Positions 10,288 through 21,013 of a stretch of 64,000 nucleotides of DNA are shown here, one piece after another. The translations under genes and the position numbers were made by a program. The first letter of the stretch is position 1, and every line of letters starts with the position of its first letter. The stretch is from Skeletonema tropicum (taxonomy: Eukaryota; Bacillariophyta; Thalassiosirophyceae; Thalassiosirales; Thalassiosiraceae). The stretch spans positions 558,001-622,000 of the forward strand of contig CM074128.1 of the NCBI GenBank assembly GCA_037178625.1. Reading direction: 5' to 3'. The notes beneath the pieces were generated by a model. It was not told the origin of the DNA and made no database searches. It saw only the letters and a program-made list of their open reading frames with translations.

Positions 10288-11076
10288 ATGACATCATCTA
10301 TCCAGCAGGAACAACGCCTAGGCATAATGTCAGCCATGGCCGAGGAGGTCGACTCTCTCTTATCAGAGCTCTCAAATCATACATCTGAAGTGCATGGCAA
10401 ACGCACCTATTACAAAGGCCGACTCTTCAACAAGGTCGATGTTGTCATTGTCTTTTCTCGATGGGGTAAAGTAGCCGCTGCGGCAACCACGGCCATTTTG
10501 ATTGAGAGGTACAATTGCCAAGAGATTATTTTCACAGGTGTCGCTGGAGGGGTGCAACATGGGTTGAACGTTGGTGATGTGGTGATTGCAGACCGACTAG
10601 TACAGCATGATATGAATGCAACGCCGATATTCAAGCGATTTGAGATTCCTCTTTTGGGTGTGACGGAATTTTCAACTAGTGACTGTCGAAGGGAGCAATT
10701 GATAAAGGCGGCAAATGCATTTGTTTCAGATGACGCTGGCTTGAGCATCATGACAACTAATGAGCAACGTCAAAAGTTTCACATAGCAAACCCCAAGGTC
10801 GTAGTAGGCTTGGCTGCTAGTGGTGACAAGTTTTTCGCCAGCAAAGAAGACTTGGATCAACTAAGGAATGATTTACCAGAATGCTATTGTGTTGAAATGG
10901 AGGGGGCAGCTGTAGCGCAGGTGTGTCAAGAGCATGACATTCCTTTCAGTATAGTCCGAGTGATCAGTGATTCAGCCGATGACAGTGCCCATGTTGACTT
11001 TCAGGAGTTTGTGAAAGAGATTGCGACGGTTTATTCTCATGGAATATTGGAGCTGGCTCTCACTGCAAGCGCTTAG
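10288..11076 (+). CDS. MTA/SAH nucleosidase
   Basis: A single-exon enzyme of 262 aa from the ATG at 10288; an alternative start lies at 10327 (MSAMAEEV). Nucleosidase-phosphorylase fold features are present: GIMSAMAEEVDSLL at the start, FTGVAGGV at residues ~85-93, the substrate-binding VEMEGAAVAQVC and the catalytic-Asp region RVISDSAD. The enzyme cleaves adenine from 5'-methylthioadenosine and/or S-adenosylhomocysteine, feeding the methionine salvage and methyl cycles. It is bacterial-type in length and motif order, as are the plant enzymes. No leader is evident, so a cytosolic location is likely. Specificity for SAH versus MTA cannot be told from sequence alone. Confidence 0.85.
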   Translation: MTSSIQQEQRLGIMSAMAEEVDSLLSELSNHTSEVHGKRTYYKGRLFNKVDVVIVFSRWGKVAAAATTAILIERYNCQEIIFTGVAGGVQHGLNVGDVVIADRLVQHDMNATPIFKRFEIPLLGVTEFSTSDCRREQLIKAANAFVSDDAGLSIMTTNEQRQKFHIANPKVVVGLAASGDKFFASKEDLDQLRNDLPECYCVEMEGAAVAQVCQEHDIPFSIVRVISDSADDSAHVDFQEFVKEIATVYSHGILELALTASA

Positions 11077-11191
11077 TATAACGAATACATGAAGACAAAC
11101 GCCTACCAGGAGCTAGTGAATATCATAGCGAAGTATCTCTATCATCGCTTGATGCAATAATTGCTATTTTTATCAGGCAACTATTTTAGCA

Positions 11192-12310
11192 CTATCTGAA
11201 CTGAAGTAATGTAATACGATCGAACATGACATCCGCATTATCTCTGCTCGCTATCGATTCAAACTTTATTCTAAGGCTATCAACTTGCAAATTGCTATCT
11301 AGGTTCAATTCCGCATTGAAATCATCATGCCATTCACTCTTCTCAAAATCTATCGAAGATTGCCAGCATCGTACTGGATTCCAATCTGCCTCTTCATTTA
11401 GACTGTATGCTAAGCAAAAGCCTTCACCTACATCCATGCTATTGGAGTAGAATGAAAACTCAACTTTCAACTGAGATGAATCAACAGCTATGTTGTGCGA
11501 AGGCAACGTTGCGGTCTGTCGGAGCTGAATTACACCCTTTCGTCCTAATGTAGACGAGTAATGATTGATATCTTGTGATTCTACTTCTTGAAACACACCA
11601 AATCCATCAAGGAAATGTTCATGGGCGAGAACATTCCACTCACTGGATGGACTTGATGTTCGTGTTGGACTAAGAGTTGGCGTATCAGACTGCCGTCGCT
11701 GGTTCGTCATGTGAGACGATGCTGTTGGCATATGGGTTGGGATGATGCTACCATCAGTAGGTGATGTTGTAGGTGAATAGGAAAAGGACGAAGGGTCTCT
11801 GTCTGGCCATTCATAGAAGTGCTGATGAGGGTGTTTAGCATTATTGCCATAATAACCGTAATAATAAGGCGAGTTGAAGTAGTCGAGAGTCGTCGGATGA
11901 GAGGTAGGTTTATCAGACCTTGTAGAGAACGAGCGCACGCGGCTGTGATATGTAGAATGATCCGTTGTTGTTGGCATATAGGTTGGAATGGTGCTACCAT
12001 CAGTAGGTGATGTTGTAGGTGAATAGGAAAAGGACGAAGGGTCTCTGTCTGGCCACTCATAGAAGTGCTGATGAGGGTGTTGAACATGATTGCCATAATA
12101 ACCGTAATAATAAGGCGCGTTGAAGTAGTCGTCAGTCGTCGGATGAGAGGTAGATTTATCAAACCATGTCGAGTGCGAGCGAAGGCGGTTGTGGCTGAGG
12201 TGGCGAGTAGAATGGTGCCCGGCTTGTGGTGAGTCTTCGGAGCGAACATCAGCCGCCGCAACCACTTCCAACGCGGCGCTGACTACTGTTGCAAGCAGGA
12301 TGGCAATCAT
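11192..12310 (-). CDS. Secreted protein with internal duplication and Thr/Pro linkers
   Basis: 372 aa beginning with a signal peptide (MIAILLATVVSAALEVVAAA). Residues ~33-195 hold two near-identical modules of about 85 residues, each with TSHPTT, PYYYGYYGN, HPHQHFYEWPDRDPSSFSY and SPTTSPTDGS. The duplication is still obvious in DNA (about 11716-11930 and 11980-12190). The C-terminal ~145 residues form a beta-rich globular part (FLDGFGVFQEV, KVEFSFYSNSMDVGEGFCL, FDRITLLQFR) that resembles carbohydrate-binding or jelly-roll folds common in diatom secreted proteins; this is a guess. It may be a cell-wall or extracellular matrix protein. Confidence 0.65.
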   Translation of the reverse strand: MIAILLATVVSAALEVVAAADVRSEDSPQAGHHSTRHLSHNRLRSHSTWFDKSTSHPTTDDYFNAPYYYGYYGNHVQHPHQHFYEWPDRDPSSFSYSPTTSPTDGSTIPTYMPTTTDHSTYHSRVRSFSTRSDKPTSHPTTLDYFNSPYYYGYYGNNAKHPHQHFYEWPDRDPSSFSYSPTTSPTDGSIIPTHMPTASSHMTNQRRQSDTPTLSPTRTSSPSSEWNVLAHEHFLDGFGVFQEVESQDINHYSSTLGRKGVIQLRQTATLPSHNIAVDSSQLKVEFSFYSNSMDVGEGFCLAYSLNEEADWNPVRCWQSSIDFEKSEWHDDFNAELNLDSNLQVDSLRIKFESIASRDNADVMFDRITLLQFR

Positions 12311-13617
12311 TTCTGCTGAAGTGAAAGCACTTGTCTTTAGAAATGTCTTACTTATGATTGCTAAAGGAGAGAGTGTTCATGGAGTACCTACACATTTTTG
12401 TGTGTGTGTGTTGTGTGCTGCTATGAATTGTTTTGGCTACTAAGGGACGAATGACCGCGCTGAGTACCGTTTGGCGGAGACATTTCAGTGATGACCCCGT
12501 TCTCGGTGCCGCAACACTTAGAATGAGTCTTTAAAGACATAATCGAATACCGACCAAGACCTAAAAGAACCTGTCACTTCATTCTCAATTCTCATCAGCA
12601 ATGACTGGAGAACTCAATTCGCATTGCAAGACTGGAGAACTCAATTCTGAAATGACCCCCCCCAGAATCTCAGCCTAGCCAAATATAGTTATTCCTCATT
12701 CATTTCCTAATTATTACCAGCTGACACAGGGGGGGGATAAGTCCTCGAATCTCAGGTTAGCCAAAGTTCTTTCCCCCAGGGGGCTTAGTTCGTGGAATGA
12801 CTTTTCTGTAGGTACGGTACGTACGTACAGACCCAACTAACCCCGGCTTTGGTTCGCTCGGCAGAAGCAATAAGACTAAAATCCATACCTCAGCATCGAT
12901 AGAGATAGAGAGGAGTGTAAGTACTCGCATCTTGTTTGTTTCCTGCCGAGCGCCAGATGTCGACACAGACCAAAAACTCTTCTCAATTTCAATTCATGCC
13001 GAATTGTGGTTGTTGTATATCATCCTCCAGTCTAGTTTGTGAAGCCCTCAACTATTTCACTTTCTCATGCCTCAACTTTACTAATATCCTCGCCAATGTT
13101 GATTGTATGATAAACCTGTCCTTCCACTTCCATGAATGACATTGACAACAAATATACCTTATGGTGCTTCCCAAGTAATATCACAATTATTCCTATTAAC
13201 TATCAGCTGAACCCAAATGTTTCTCCATCCTGCTCATTCTTGTGTGCCCTACCTGCTTTCTGCCTCGTCGATTCTTGACGTTGCTGGCGTCATCCCAGGC
13301 GGGCCAGATCCCAGCCCAAAACTCTTTATGTCATTAAATTTTTGTACTAATTCCAAACGTTGGGCTACATACGTGACTTTTCAAAAGTGTTTAAATTCTT
13401 CTTTCTCTACTGACACAGGTGTCTAGGGAGTAGTGAATAAAATAATCTATCTATCCGTCAAGGCAGGCAATCTCAGTACGTACGGGCACAACTATAACCT
13501 AAAGCTTGCATGCTCAGTAAGTGAAGGTGAAGGCAAAAGATGGCAAACTCTGGTTCTGCTCCTCTGACTCTTAGCAGAAGTGAGCAGATACTCTGAAGCA
13601 ATAGCAGGCATATAGCC
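12311..13617. other. Long intergenic region
   Basis: 1.3 kb with no supportable gene. It has two copies of GACTGGAGAACTCAATTC (at about 12604 and 12631), a C-run and a G-run each followed by related GAATCTCAG..TAGCCAAA sequence (about 12655-12680 and 12727-12770), and a GTACGGTACGTACGTAC tract near 12812. Short ORFs here lack coding character. Confidence 0.35.
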
Positions 13618-14151
13618 ATGTCAAAACGAGCGGGTGCAGAAGCGGTAAAAGCCTTGGCAAAGCGACCGAAGCAGTCGAAATCAATTGAGAGTTACTGGGA
13701 AGATAGAATAAACTCCGCGGACTTATCAGGTTGCAAACTCATTCGAACTAAGCTCGAACTTCTGCTCAGCGTAACCAAGGCAAAAATAGCAAATTTGCAG
13801 GCGAATGAAGAGAAACAAGGACTGAAATATACAGGAGAAGATGCGGTAGAGTGTGAATGTGGGAATACAATCCAATCTGAAGGTAATTATGCCTTGACAT
13901 GTGAAGAATGCGAAGATGATGTGGAAAAGTGCACGGCGTGTGTCTTGAATTGCGCTGAATGTGAAAAACATGTGTGCATTGAACATCAAAAAAAATGTTC
14001 CAGTTGTGGAGATGAATTGTGTCAGGATTGTTTGACTGAGTGCAATTCTTGTGGTGAATTCTTTTGTGATCGGACCAAGGAGAAAGAGTGCTCGCTCGTT
14101 GCAATGGGATACATAGGAGATTCTCTTTGTGTTCACTGTCTTGAGAGGTAA
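13618..14151 (+). CDS. Cys-rich, probably zinc-binding protein
   Basis: A single-exon ORF of 177 aa. The N-terminal 75 residues are basic and helical. From residue ~78 come closely spaced Cys pairs: CECG, CEEC, CTAC, CAEC, CSSC, CQDC, CNSC and CVHC, with His at EKHVCIEH, a spacing that suggests several treble-clef or B-box/RING-like zinc sites. Proteins of this type are numerous in diatoms and mostly uncharacterised. It might act in ubiquitin or nucleic-acid related processes, but I cannot place it in a defined family. It is the last gene before the satellite array. Confidence 0.55.
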   Translation: MSKRAGAEAVKALAKRPKQSKSIESYWEDRINSADLSGCKLIRTKLELLLSVTKAKIANLQANEEKQGLKYTGEDAVECECGNTIQSEGNYALTCEECEDDVEKCTACVLNCAECEKHVCIEHQKKCSSCGDELCQDCLTECNSCGEFFCDRTKEKECSLVAMGYIGDSLCVHCLER

Positions 14152-14484
14152 TGTATAGAAAAGGATGAGCATTTGAGTTGGTGGAGGTATTACTTATCTA
14201 TCCAGATCACAGGGGACATTTTTGATCCAACGTCGACGTCCTCTCGGGTAAGTTGACTAGAGAGCAGTTTAAAAAACAAATACTTTTAACACGAACACAT
14301 CGAAATCAACAAAAGTACATCAAATAGCCAACACAAGAAACCTAATCTATCAAAAAAATAATAATAATATTAAACTTCTTTGAAAATATGATAAAGTTAA
14401 ATACAGCGTGAAGATGTGTTGAGATGAAAATCTCTAAAAGTAGTTATCAGAAAAAAAATTAAAACGCATAAAAGCGATACTACA
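14152..14484. other. AT-rich spacer before the satellite
   Basis: An A/T-rich stretch with a run of AATAATAAT (about 14357-14368). No gene is seen. It ends abruptly at the first, inverted satellite unit. Confidence 0.35.
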
Positions 14485-14985
14485 TCCTAGTAGCTGATGT
14501 GAGAGGTCCAGTGTGGGCTGGCCAGCAGCACCGCATTCTACCAAATCGTATCTATCGTCGTCAGAATGGGCATGAAAAGCTTCTCTACAGGACCATTATA
14601 TCCGGCGGTGATACTAGACAAGCTCATTTGTACTGCTCAGTAGGATGGCAAGCATAGAGGCGATGCTACATCCTGGTAGCTGATGTGGGAGGTCCAGTGT
14701 GGGCTGGCCAGCAGCACCACATTCTACCAAATCGTATCTATCTTCGTAAGAATGGGCATGAGAAGCTTCTAGTGGCCCATTCTAGTCGGCGGTGATACTA
14801 GACAAGATCATTTGTACTGCTTAGTAGGATGGCATGAGTAGAAGCGATGCTATCACCATGTAGCTGATGTGAGAGGTCCAGTGTGGGCCGGCCAGCAGCA
14901 CCACATTCTAACAAATCGTATCTATCTTCGTAAGTATGGGCATGAGAAGCTTCTCTAGAGGACCATTATATCCGGCGGTGATACT
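14485..14985 (-). repeat. Inverted left edge of the satellite
   Basis: Three units begin at about 14487, 14668 and 14851 with the reverse-strand landmark TAGCTGATGTG. The polarity flips near 14985-14990, where reverse ...TCCGGCGGTGATAC meets forward GCTACATGGTAATACC. The forward unit at the junction is slightly diverged. Confidence 0.85.
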
Positions 14986-17431
14986 GCTACATGGTAATAC
15001 CGTGTCTTCTATGCATGCCATCCTACTGAGCAGAACAAATGAGCTCGTCTAGTATCACCACCGGATATAATGGTCCTCTAGAAGCGGCTCATGCGCATTC
15101 TGACGAAGATAGATACGATTTGGTAGAATGTAGTGCTGCTGGCCAGCCCACACTGGACCTCTCACATCAGCTACATGGTGATAGCATCGCTTCTATGTAT
15201 GCCATCCTACTGAGCAGTACAAATGAGCTTGTCTAGTATCCCCGCGGACTAGAATGGGCCACTAAAAGCGGCTCATGCCCATACTGACGAAGATAGATAC
15301 GATTTGGTACAATGTGGTGCTGCTGGACAGCCCACACTGGACCTCTCACATCAGCTACATGGTAAAAGCATCGCTTCTATGTATGCCATCCTACTGAGCA
15401 GTACAAATGAGCTTTTCTAGAGTATCCCCACCGGATGTAATGGTCCTCTAGAAGTTTCTCATGCCCATACTGACGAAGATAGATACGATTTGGTACAATG
15501 TGGTGCTGCTGGCCAGCCCACACTGGACCTCTCACATCAGCTACTAGGATGTAGCAACGCTTCTATGTATGCCATCCAACTGAGCAGTACAAATGAGCTT
15601 GTCTAGTATCCCCGCCGGATATAATGGTCCTGTAGAGAAGCTTCTCATGCCCATACTGACGAAGATAGATACGATTTAGAAGAAACGGTGCTGCTGGCCA
15701 GCCCACACTGGACCTCTCACATCAGCTACTAGGATGTAGCATCGCTTCTATGTATGCCATCCTACTGAGCAGTACAAATGAGCTTGTCTAGTATCCCCGC
15801 CGACTTTAAAAGATCTCTAGAAGCGGCTCATGCCCATACTGACGAAGATAGATACGATTTGGTAGAATGTGGTGCTGCTGGCCAGCCCACACTGGACCTC
15901 TCACATCAGCTACTAGGATGTAGCATCGCTTCTATGCATGTCATCCTACTGAGCAGTACAAATGAGCTTGTCTAGAGTATCCCCGCTCGTTATAATGGTC
16001 CTCTAGAGAAGCTTCTCATGCCCATACTGACGAAGATAGATACGATTTGGTAGAATGTGGTGCTGCTGGCCAGCCCACACTGGACCTCTCACATCAGCTA
16101 CATGGTGATAGCATCGCTTCTATGTATGCCATCCTACTGAGCAGTACAAATGAGCTTTTCTAGAGTATCCCCGCCGACTAGAATGGTCCTCTAGAAGCGG
16201 CTCATGCCCATACTGACGAAGATAGATACGATTTGGTAGAATGTGGTGCTGCTGGCCAGCCCACACTGGACCTCTCACATCAGCTACTAGGATGTAGCAT
16301 CGCTTCTATGTATGCCATCCTACTGAGCAGTACAAATGAGCTTGTCTAGAGTATCCCCAACGGATGTAATGGTCCTCTAGAAGCTTCTCATGCCCATACT
16401 GACGAAGATAGATACGATTTGGTAGAATGCGGTGCTGCTGGCCAGCCCACACTGGACCTCTCACATCAGCTACTAGGATGTAGCATCGCTTCTATGCATG
16501 TCATCGTACTGAGCAGTACAAATGAGCTTGTCTAGTATCCCCGCTCGTTATAATGGTCCTCTAGAGAAGCTTCTTATGCCCTTACTGACGAAGATAGATA
16601 CGATTTGGTACAATGTGGTGCTGCTGGCCAGCCCACACTGGACCTCTCACATCAGCTACTAGGATGTAGCATCGCTTCTATGTATGCCATCCTACTGAGC
16701 AGTACAAATGAGCTTGTCTAGTATCCCCGCCGACTTTAAAAGATCTCTAGAAGCGGCTCATGCCCTTACTGACGAAGATAGATACGATTTGGTAGAATGT
16801 GGTGCTGCTGGCAAGCCCACACTGGACCTCTCACATCAGCTACTAGGATGTAGCATCGCTTCTATGTATGCCATCCTACTGAGCAGTACAAATGAGCTTG
16901 TCTAGAGTATCCCCGCCGACTAGAATGGGCCACTAGAAGCTTCTCATGCCCATACTGACGAAGATAGATACGATTTGGTAGAATGTGGTGCTGCTGGGCA
17001 GCCCACACTGGACCTCTCACATCAGCTACATGGTGATAGCATCGCTTCTATGTATGCCATCCTACTGAGCAGTACAAATGAGCTTTTCTAGAGTATCCCC
17101 ACCGGATGTAATGGTCCTCTAGAAGCTTCTCATGCCCATACTGACGAAGATAGATACGATTTGGTACAATGTGGTGCTGCTGGCCAGCCCACACTGGACC
17201 TCTCACATCAGCTACTAGGATGTAGCATCGCTTCTATGTATGCCATCCTACTGAGCAGTACAAATGAGCTTGTCTAGTATCCCCGCCGACTAGAATGGGC
17301 CACTAGAAGCTTCTCATGCCCATTCTTACGAAGATAGATACGATTTGGTAGAATGTGGTGCTGCTGGCCAGCCCACACTGGACCTCTCACATCAGCTACT
17401 AGGATGTAGCATCGCTTCTATGTATGCCATC

Positions 17432-17888
17432 TGTTGAAATGCTCCGCTATCCTACGTTGGACTTGTAAGCAGACGAATACTCTTATTCGTCAAATACTGT
17501 GATAAACTCAAGATGTTGCAGTTTATCCTAATCTAATTTATAGATGTGGCATGTTGCAGTTTACCCATTTCTAATTTTATAGATGTGGCATGTTGCAGTT
17601 TACCCATTTCTAATTTTATAGATGTGGCATGTTGCAGTTTACCCATTTCTAATTTTATGAGACTATCACTATGGTCAAATATGACATTGTGAACTATGTT
17701 CATCATGTCGTGTACTTGTTTGCACACTCTTCGAATGTCTTAGGGGCTCTAAGATCAGTTTGTACTGATTCCTCTCGTACACCTTCAGACGTGAACTTCT
17801 TTTAAGAATTGTTGTCGATGGAACAAACTCTCCAAAGATTCTATCGAAATCTCCCATTTCGTGTCGTACTCTTGAACATCTTTTAACA
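17432..17888 (-). repeat. 3' LTR of the retrotransposon
   Basis: A 457-bp LTR bounded by TGTTGAAATG and CTTTTAACA (plus-strand reading). It contains three perfect 39-bp tandem copies (17541-17657, each starting TAGATGTGGCATG) plus a degenerate fourth upstream. The other LTR carries the same tandem block at 19275-19391. Confidence 0.9.
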
Positions 17889-17902
17889 CCCTTCCTTTGT
17901 TT
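17889..17902 (-). promoter_or_regulatory. Polypurine tract
   Basis: On the minus strand AAACAAAGGAAGGG directly abuts the start of the 3' LTR, the expected place of the plus-strand primer for retrotransposon replication. It fixes the element's direction. Confidence 0.7.
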
Positions 17903-18049
17903 CAGCGTTCTCTGTAATTCTTTATCAAACAAATCAATTCAAACAAAATGCATCTCTCTGTCTTTAGTGGGTCTTGACCCAGATGCCTATCAGTACTCTC
18001 ACTCGTACTAATAATCCCTAAACCTTCATTCTCAAGCTTCAATTCTGCT

Positions 18050-18565
18050 TCGAATAAGCTTTTCCAAATGCCTTGAATAAAGATCTCCTCTCGGACTGTT
18101 CTTTATCTCTTTCTGCATTCCCCATCATAGGAGTCATCACTCTTTCTTCCGGTAGATCCATCTCATCTTCATATGAATCTTCCTCTTCCTGCTCTCGCGC
18201 CCTTCCTGATTCATGCTTTTAGAATCCTAATTCTGCATAGCTCGAATCATCCCAGTCATCTACTGCTGTTCTTCCTTGTTCTCCAGTATTACCCTTCTGA
18301 TCGTTTTCTCTCTTTGGACAATCTCTCTTGTAATGCCCTTGTTCTCCACAATGGTAACACTTCCCTAATTCATTCCAGTTTCCCCGATTGTTTTCATCAT
18401 CATCATTACTACAATCTCATCGGACTCATCGCCGAGTGCTACTTTGCCTTCTCCATTGGACACTTCTCCTCCAATTTTGGCAACGTTTTCGTCTGCTTCA
18501 AATAGATCAGCCTCGCTGACCAACTTCTCTTCTCCGTCTACTTCGATTTTCTCAGTCCAATCCAT
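18050..18565 (-). pseudogene. Gag fragment with CCHC zinc knuckle
   Basis: The ATG at 18565 opens MDWTEKIEVDGEEKLVSEAD, an acidic stretch. A frame change near 18400 leads into GKCYHCGEQGHYKRDCPK, a perfect CX2CX4HX4C knuckle of retrotransposon Gag, at about 18310-18365. An acidic tail follows with another break near 18225 (EEEDSYEDEMDLPEER further on). Gag packages element RNA. No capsid-length region is present, and no protease or polymerase follows before the LTR, so this is a remnant or a minimal Gag-only reading frame. Confidence 0.75.
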
Positions 18566-18579
18566 GACGAACTCTGTTA

Positions 18580-18790
18580 AGGTATCTCAACCCGGTCAAC
18601 TTCTGTTACCGCTTCACTTCTTGAGGTATTTCAACCCGGTCTGACACAGCTCTTCCTGTGAACCGCTTAACTTCTTGAGGACTTTCAACCCGATCTTCAC
18701 TGACCGCTTCCTTTATTTAGGACTTTCAACCCGATCTTCACTGACCGCTTACTCTATTTAGGACTTTCAACCCGGCCTTCTCTGACCGCT
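18580..18790. repeat. Five ~40-bp tandem repeats in the element's leader
   Basis: On the minus strand the motif GGGTTGAAAGTCCT, or a close variant of it, recurs five times with spacing of about 40 bp, with AAGCGGT in most copies. It lies just 5' of the Gag ATG in the untranslated leader. Confidence 0.75.
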
Positions 18791-19165
18791 TAACCAATCT
18801 TCCTATTGATTTCTTGATCTTGCTGTTTTCTGCTCTACTGATATTGATGTCTTGCTCTTGCTGCTAACACTCCGCTGTTAACACTCTGCTCACTCAACCA
18901 ATTATCACACACAAGATATGTTCCTCTTGCATCCCAAAAGCTACTCCGCTTTTGTATCTACCCGATAGAATTCTCATCTATCGTAACTTTCACTCAATCA
19001 CTATCCTCTCGTAGTGAATATTACTTTACGAACCGCAATCCTCTAGCTGCGATACGGATAAAATTATGCTGTATTTCTTTAAACATTCTCTAAAGAATGA
19101 TGCTTACCAAGCTCCACGGACTAATAGCTAACTCGAAGAGATTCCAGGCCTGACGTTTATAAACG

Positions 19166-19538
19166 TGTTGAAATGCTCTGCTATCCTACGTTGGACTTGT
19201 AAGCAGACGAATACTCTTATTCGTCAAATACTGTGATAAACTCAAGATGTTGCAGTTTATCCTAATCTAATTTATAGATGTGGCATGTTGCAGTTTACCC
19301 ATTTCTAATTTTATAGATGTGGCATGTTGCAGTTTACCCATTTCTAATTTTATAGATGTGGCATGTTGCAGTTTACCCATTTCTAATTTTATGAGACTAT
19401 CACTATGGTCAAATATGACATTGTGAACTATGTTCATCATGTCGTGTACTTGTTTGCACACTCTTCGAATGTCTTAGGGGCTCTAAGATCAGTTTGTACT
19501 GATTCCTCTGTACACCTTCAGACGTGAACTTCTTTTAA
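19166..19538 (-). repeat. 5' LTR, first segment
   Basis: This is the LTR copy matching 17432-17805. It is cut at its internal TTAA by the DNA element at 19539; the rest of the LTR resumes at 20931. Confidence 0.9.
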
Positions 19539-20926
19539 CAGAAGATGCAGGGGATAATGAAAAAAATCACCAGCGATCACCATGGCGCACCTCGACCCCG
19601 TACGTGCCGACATCAACAACACTAGCTACACATAAAATTAGACAGCCCAACTGCAGCAACTCCCTCTCCAATAGCCTTTCTATGAAGTGGTGTCCTCAGA
19701 TGGACATCAATCCACGCCATCGCTACTTATTATGACACCAAAGTAGAGGTGCCGGAAAATTGCGCTTTGACATCGGTGTGATGATGCACTTCCAATATGG
19801 TCTTCAGATGAATAGTTGAAGCTGCTCTGCCACTGAACTGGTTTGCAGACGCCATCTATATACTATTAAGCGGCGATCAGTCCCCTCTAGAGTGTGTCGG
19901 GGCGTTCTATGGCGCATGTAGTGGCATGGTGAATACAGTAGTTGAAAATTGATAATTTCCACAAAATACATCAAAAAGGAGAATGCATATATCTGACAGG
20001 AAATGAAATGAGAGGGTGCCAAAAGTCTGTGAGGTGATGACTATAATATAACAATCAACGTGGTTGGTGTAGATATCTCTATTTCATTGCGGCTGCGACA
20101 TTATTGGACTGGTTGAAATGTAGCATATTTTGGTGGAAAATGAAGAGCGAATGCAATCACATACACGAGTATTTGAAGTGATATTGAGTGTATTCATCCT
20201 GCAAGTTGGGGACCCTTTCACCACACAACACCAATAGCCATCTGTTGCGAGCATTATACAGTGGTTTCAGGGTATCATATGACTCCTAACAGCACCATTC
20301 CTACCCGATGGGATCAAAGCAACAGCGGATGATTTGACCTACTACTCAATTATTACGTCTAATTGGAATGTAATCAATAAAACTGATAATAATAATCAAT
20401 CATCATAGTATTCAGAAGGTGTCTGCAATGCACCATGGCAATTAAATAACCGAAATCTATTAAACATGAGTATGTCATGATGTTGCCCGGCATGTGCAGA
20501 TTTTATGTCTCTGGCGGTTAGAGCCGTATACCATCACAACGACGCCGATTCGGCCGCCACCGCTTACAGAATCGGAATCTACATAAAAAATGGGGTTAGG
20601 CACTATATTGTTTATGATGATTTTGGGAATGTTGGCCCAATAGTACCATGGTTTGCCGTCGGATTCGTCATGGAGGAGATGTTTTTTGTTAGTGTGTGAT
20701 GCGTGATGGCCGAGCACCCCGGGCCGACGATGCCAGTGCTACTGAATTAGTACCCACAATATCTTGGAGAATGGTCGGAATACCACCATGCCATGTTGCA
20801 GAGGCGTTCTAAACTAACTAAATGGAAGGTTGTTGGTCTTTGAACCAAATGAATCGACCTATTATTGACATAGTTACGTGGTAAAGACGCCAACCGGGGT
20901 GGATCCGGGGTGAGGGCATCTTCTGG
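19539..20926. mobile_element. TTAA-flanked DNA element nested in the LTR
   Basis: A 1388-bp insert interrupts one LTR exactly at TTAA, which is duplicated on both sides (19535-19538 and 20927-20930); the sister LTR has a single TTAA at this place. The ends are short inverted repeats: CAGAAGATGC on the left and GCATCTTCTG on the right. The TTAA target and terminal repeats point to piggyBac-type mobilisation. I see no transposase: the longest frames are under 90 codons without catalytic Asp motifs. It is probably a non-autonomous derivative. It must be younger than the retrotransposon. Confidence 0.85.
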
Positions 20927-20930
20927 TTAA

Positions 20931-21013
20931 GAATTGTTGTCGATGGAACAAACTCTCTAAAGATTCTATCGAAATCTCCCATTTCGTGTCGTACTCTTGA
21001 ACATCTTTTAACA
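20931..21013 (-). repeat. 5' LTR, second segment
   Basis: The remaining 83 bp of the interrupted LTR, matching 17806-17888 and ending ATCTTTTAACA next to the GCCATC target duplication. Confidence 0.9.

Larger units (their letters stand above)
17432..21013 (-). mobile_element. Gag-only LTR retrotransposon inside the satellite
   Basis: Two LTRs of about 457 bp (17432-17888; 19166-19538 plus 20931-21013) begin TGTT and end AACA, and the 6-bp repeat GCCATC flanks the whole element. Orientation is minus: a purine tract (AAACAAAGGAAGGG) sits directly upstream of the LTR at 17888, and the internal region codes for a CCHC knuckle on that strand. Only 1277 bp lie between the LTRs, too short for protease, integrase and reverse transcriptase, none of which is seen. 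It is therefore a non-autonomous or deleted element. The two LTRs differ very little, implying a recent insertion into the array. Confidence 0.9.

Noticed and set aside
17533..17727. 64-codon minus-strand ORF in each LTR (also 19267-19461)
   Set aside because: The repeated 13-residue unit is only the 39-bp LTR tandem repeat read in frame.
19539..20926. Autonomous piggyBac transposase
   Set aside because: No frame longer than about 80 codons and no DDD motif could be found in the element.
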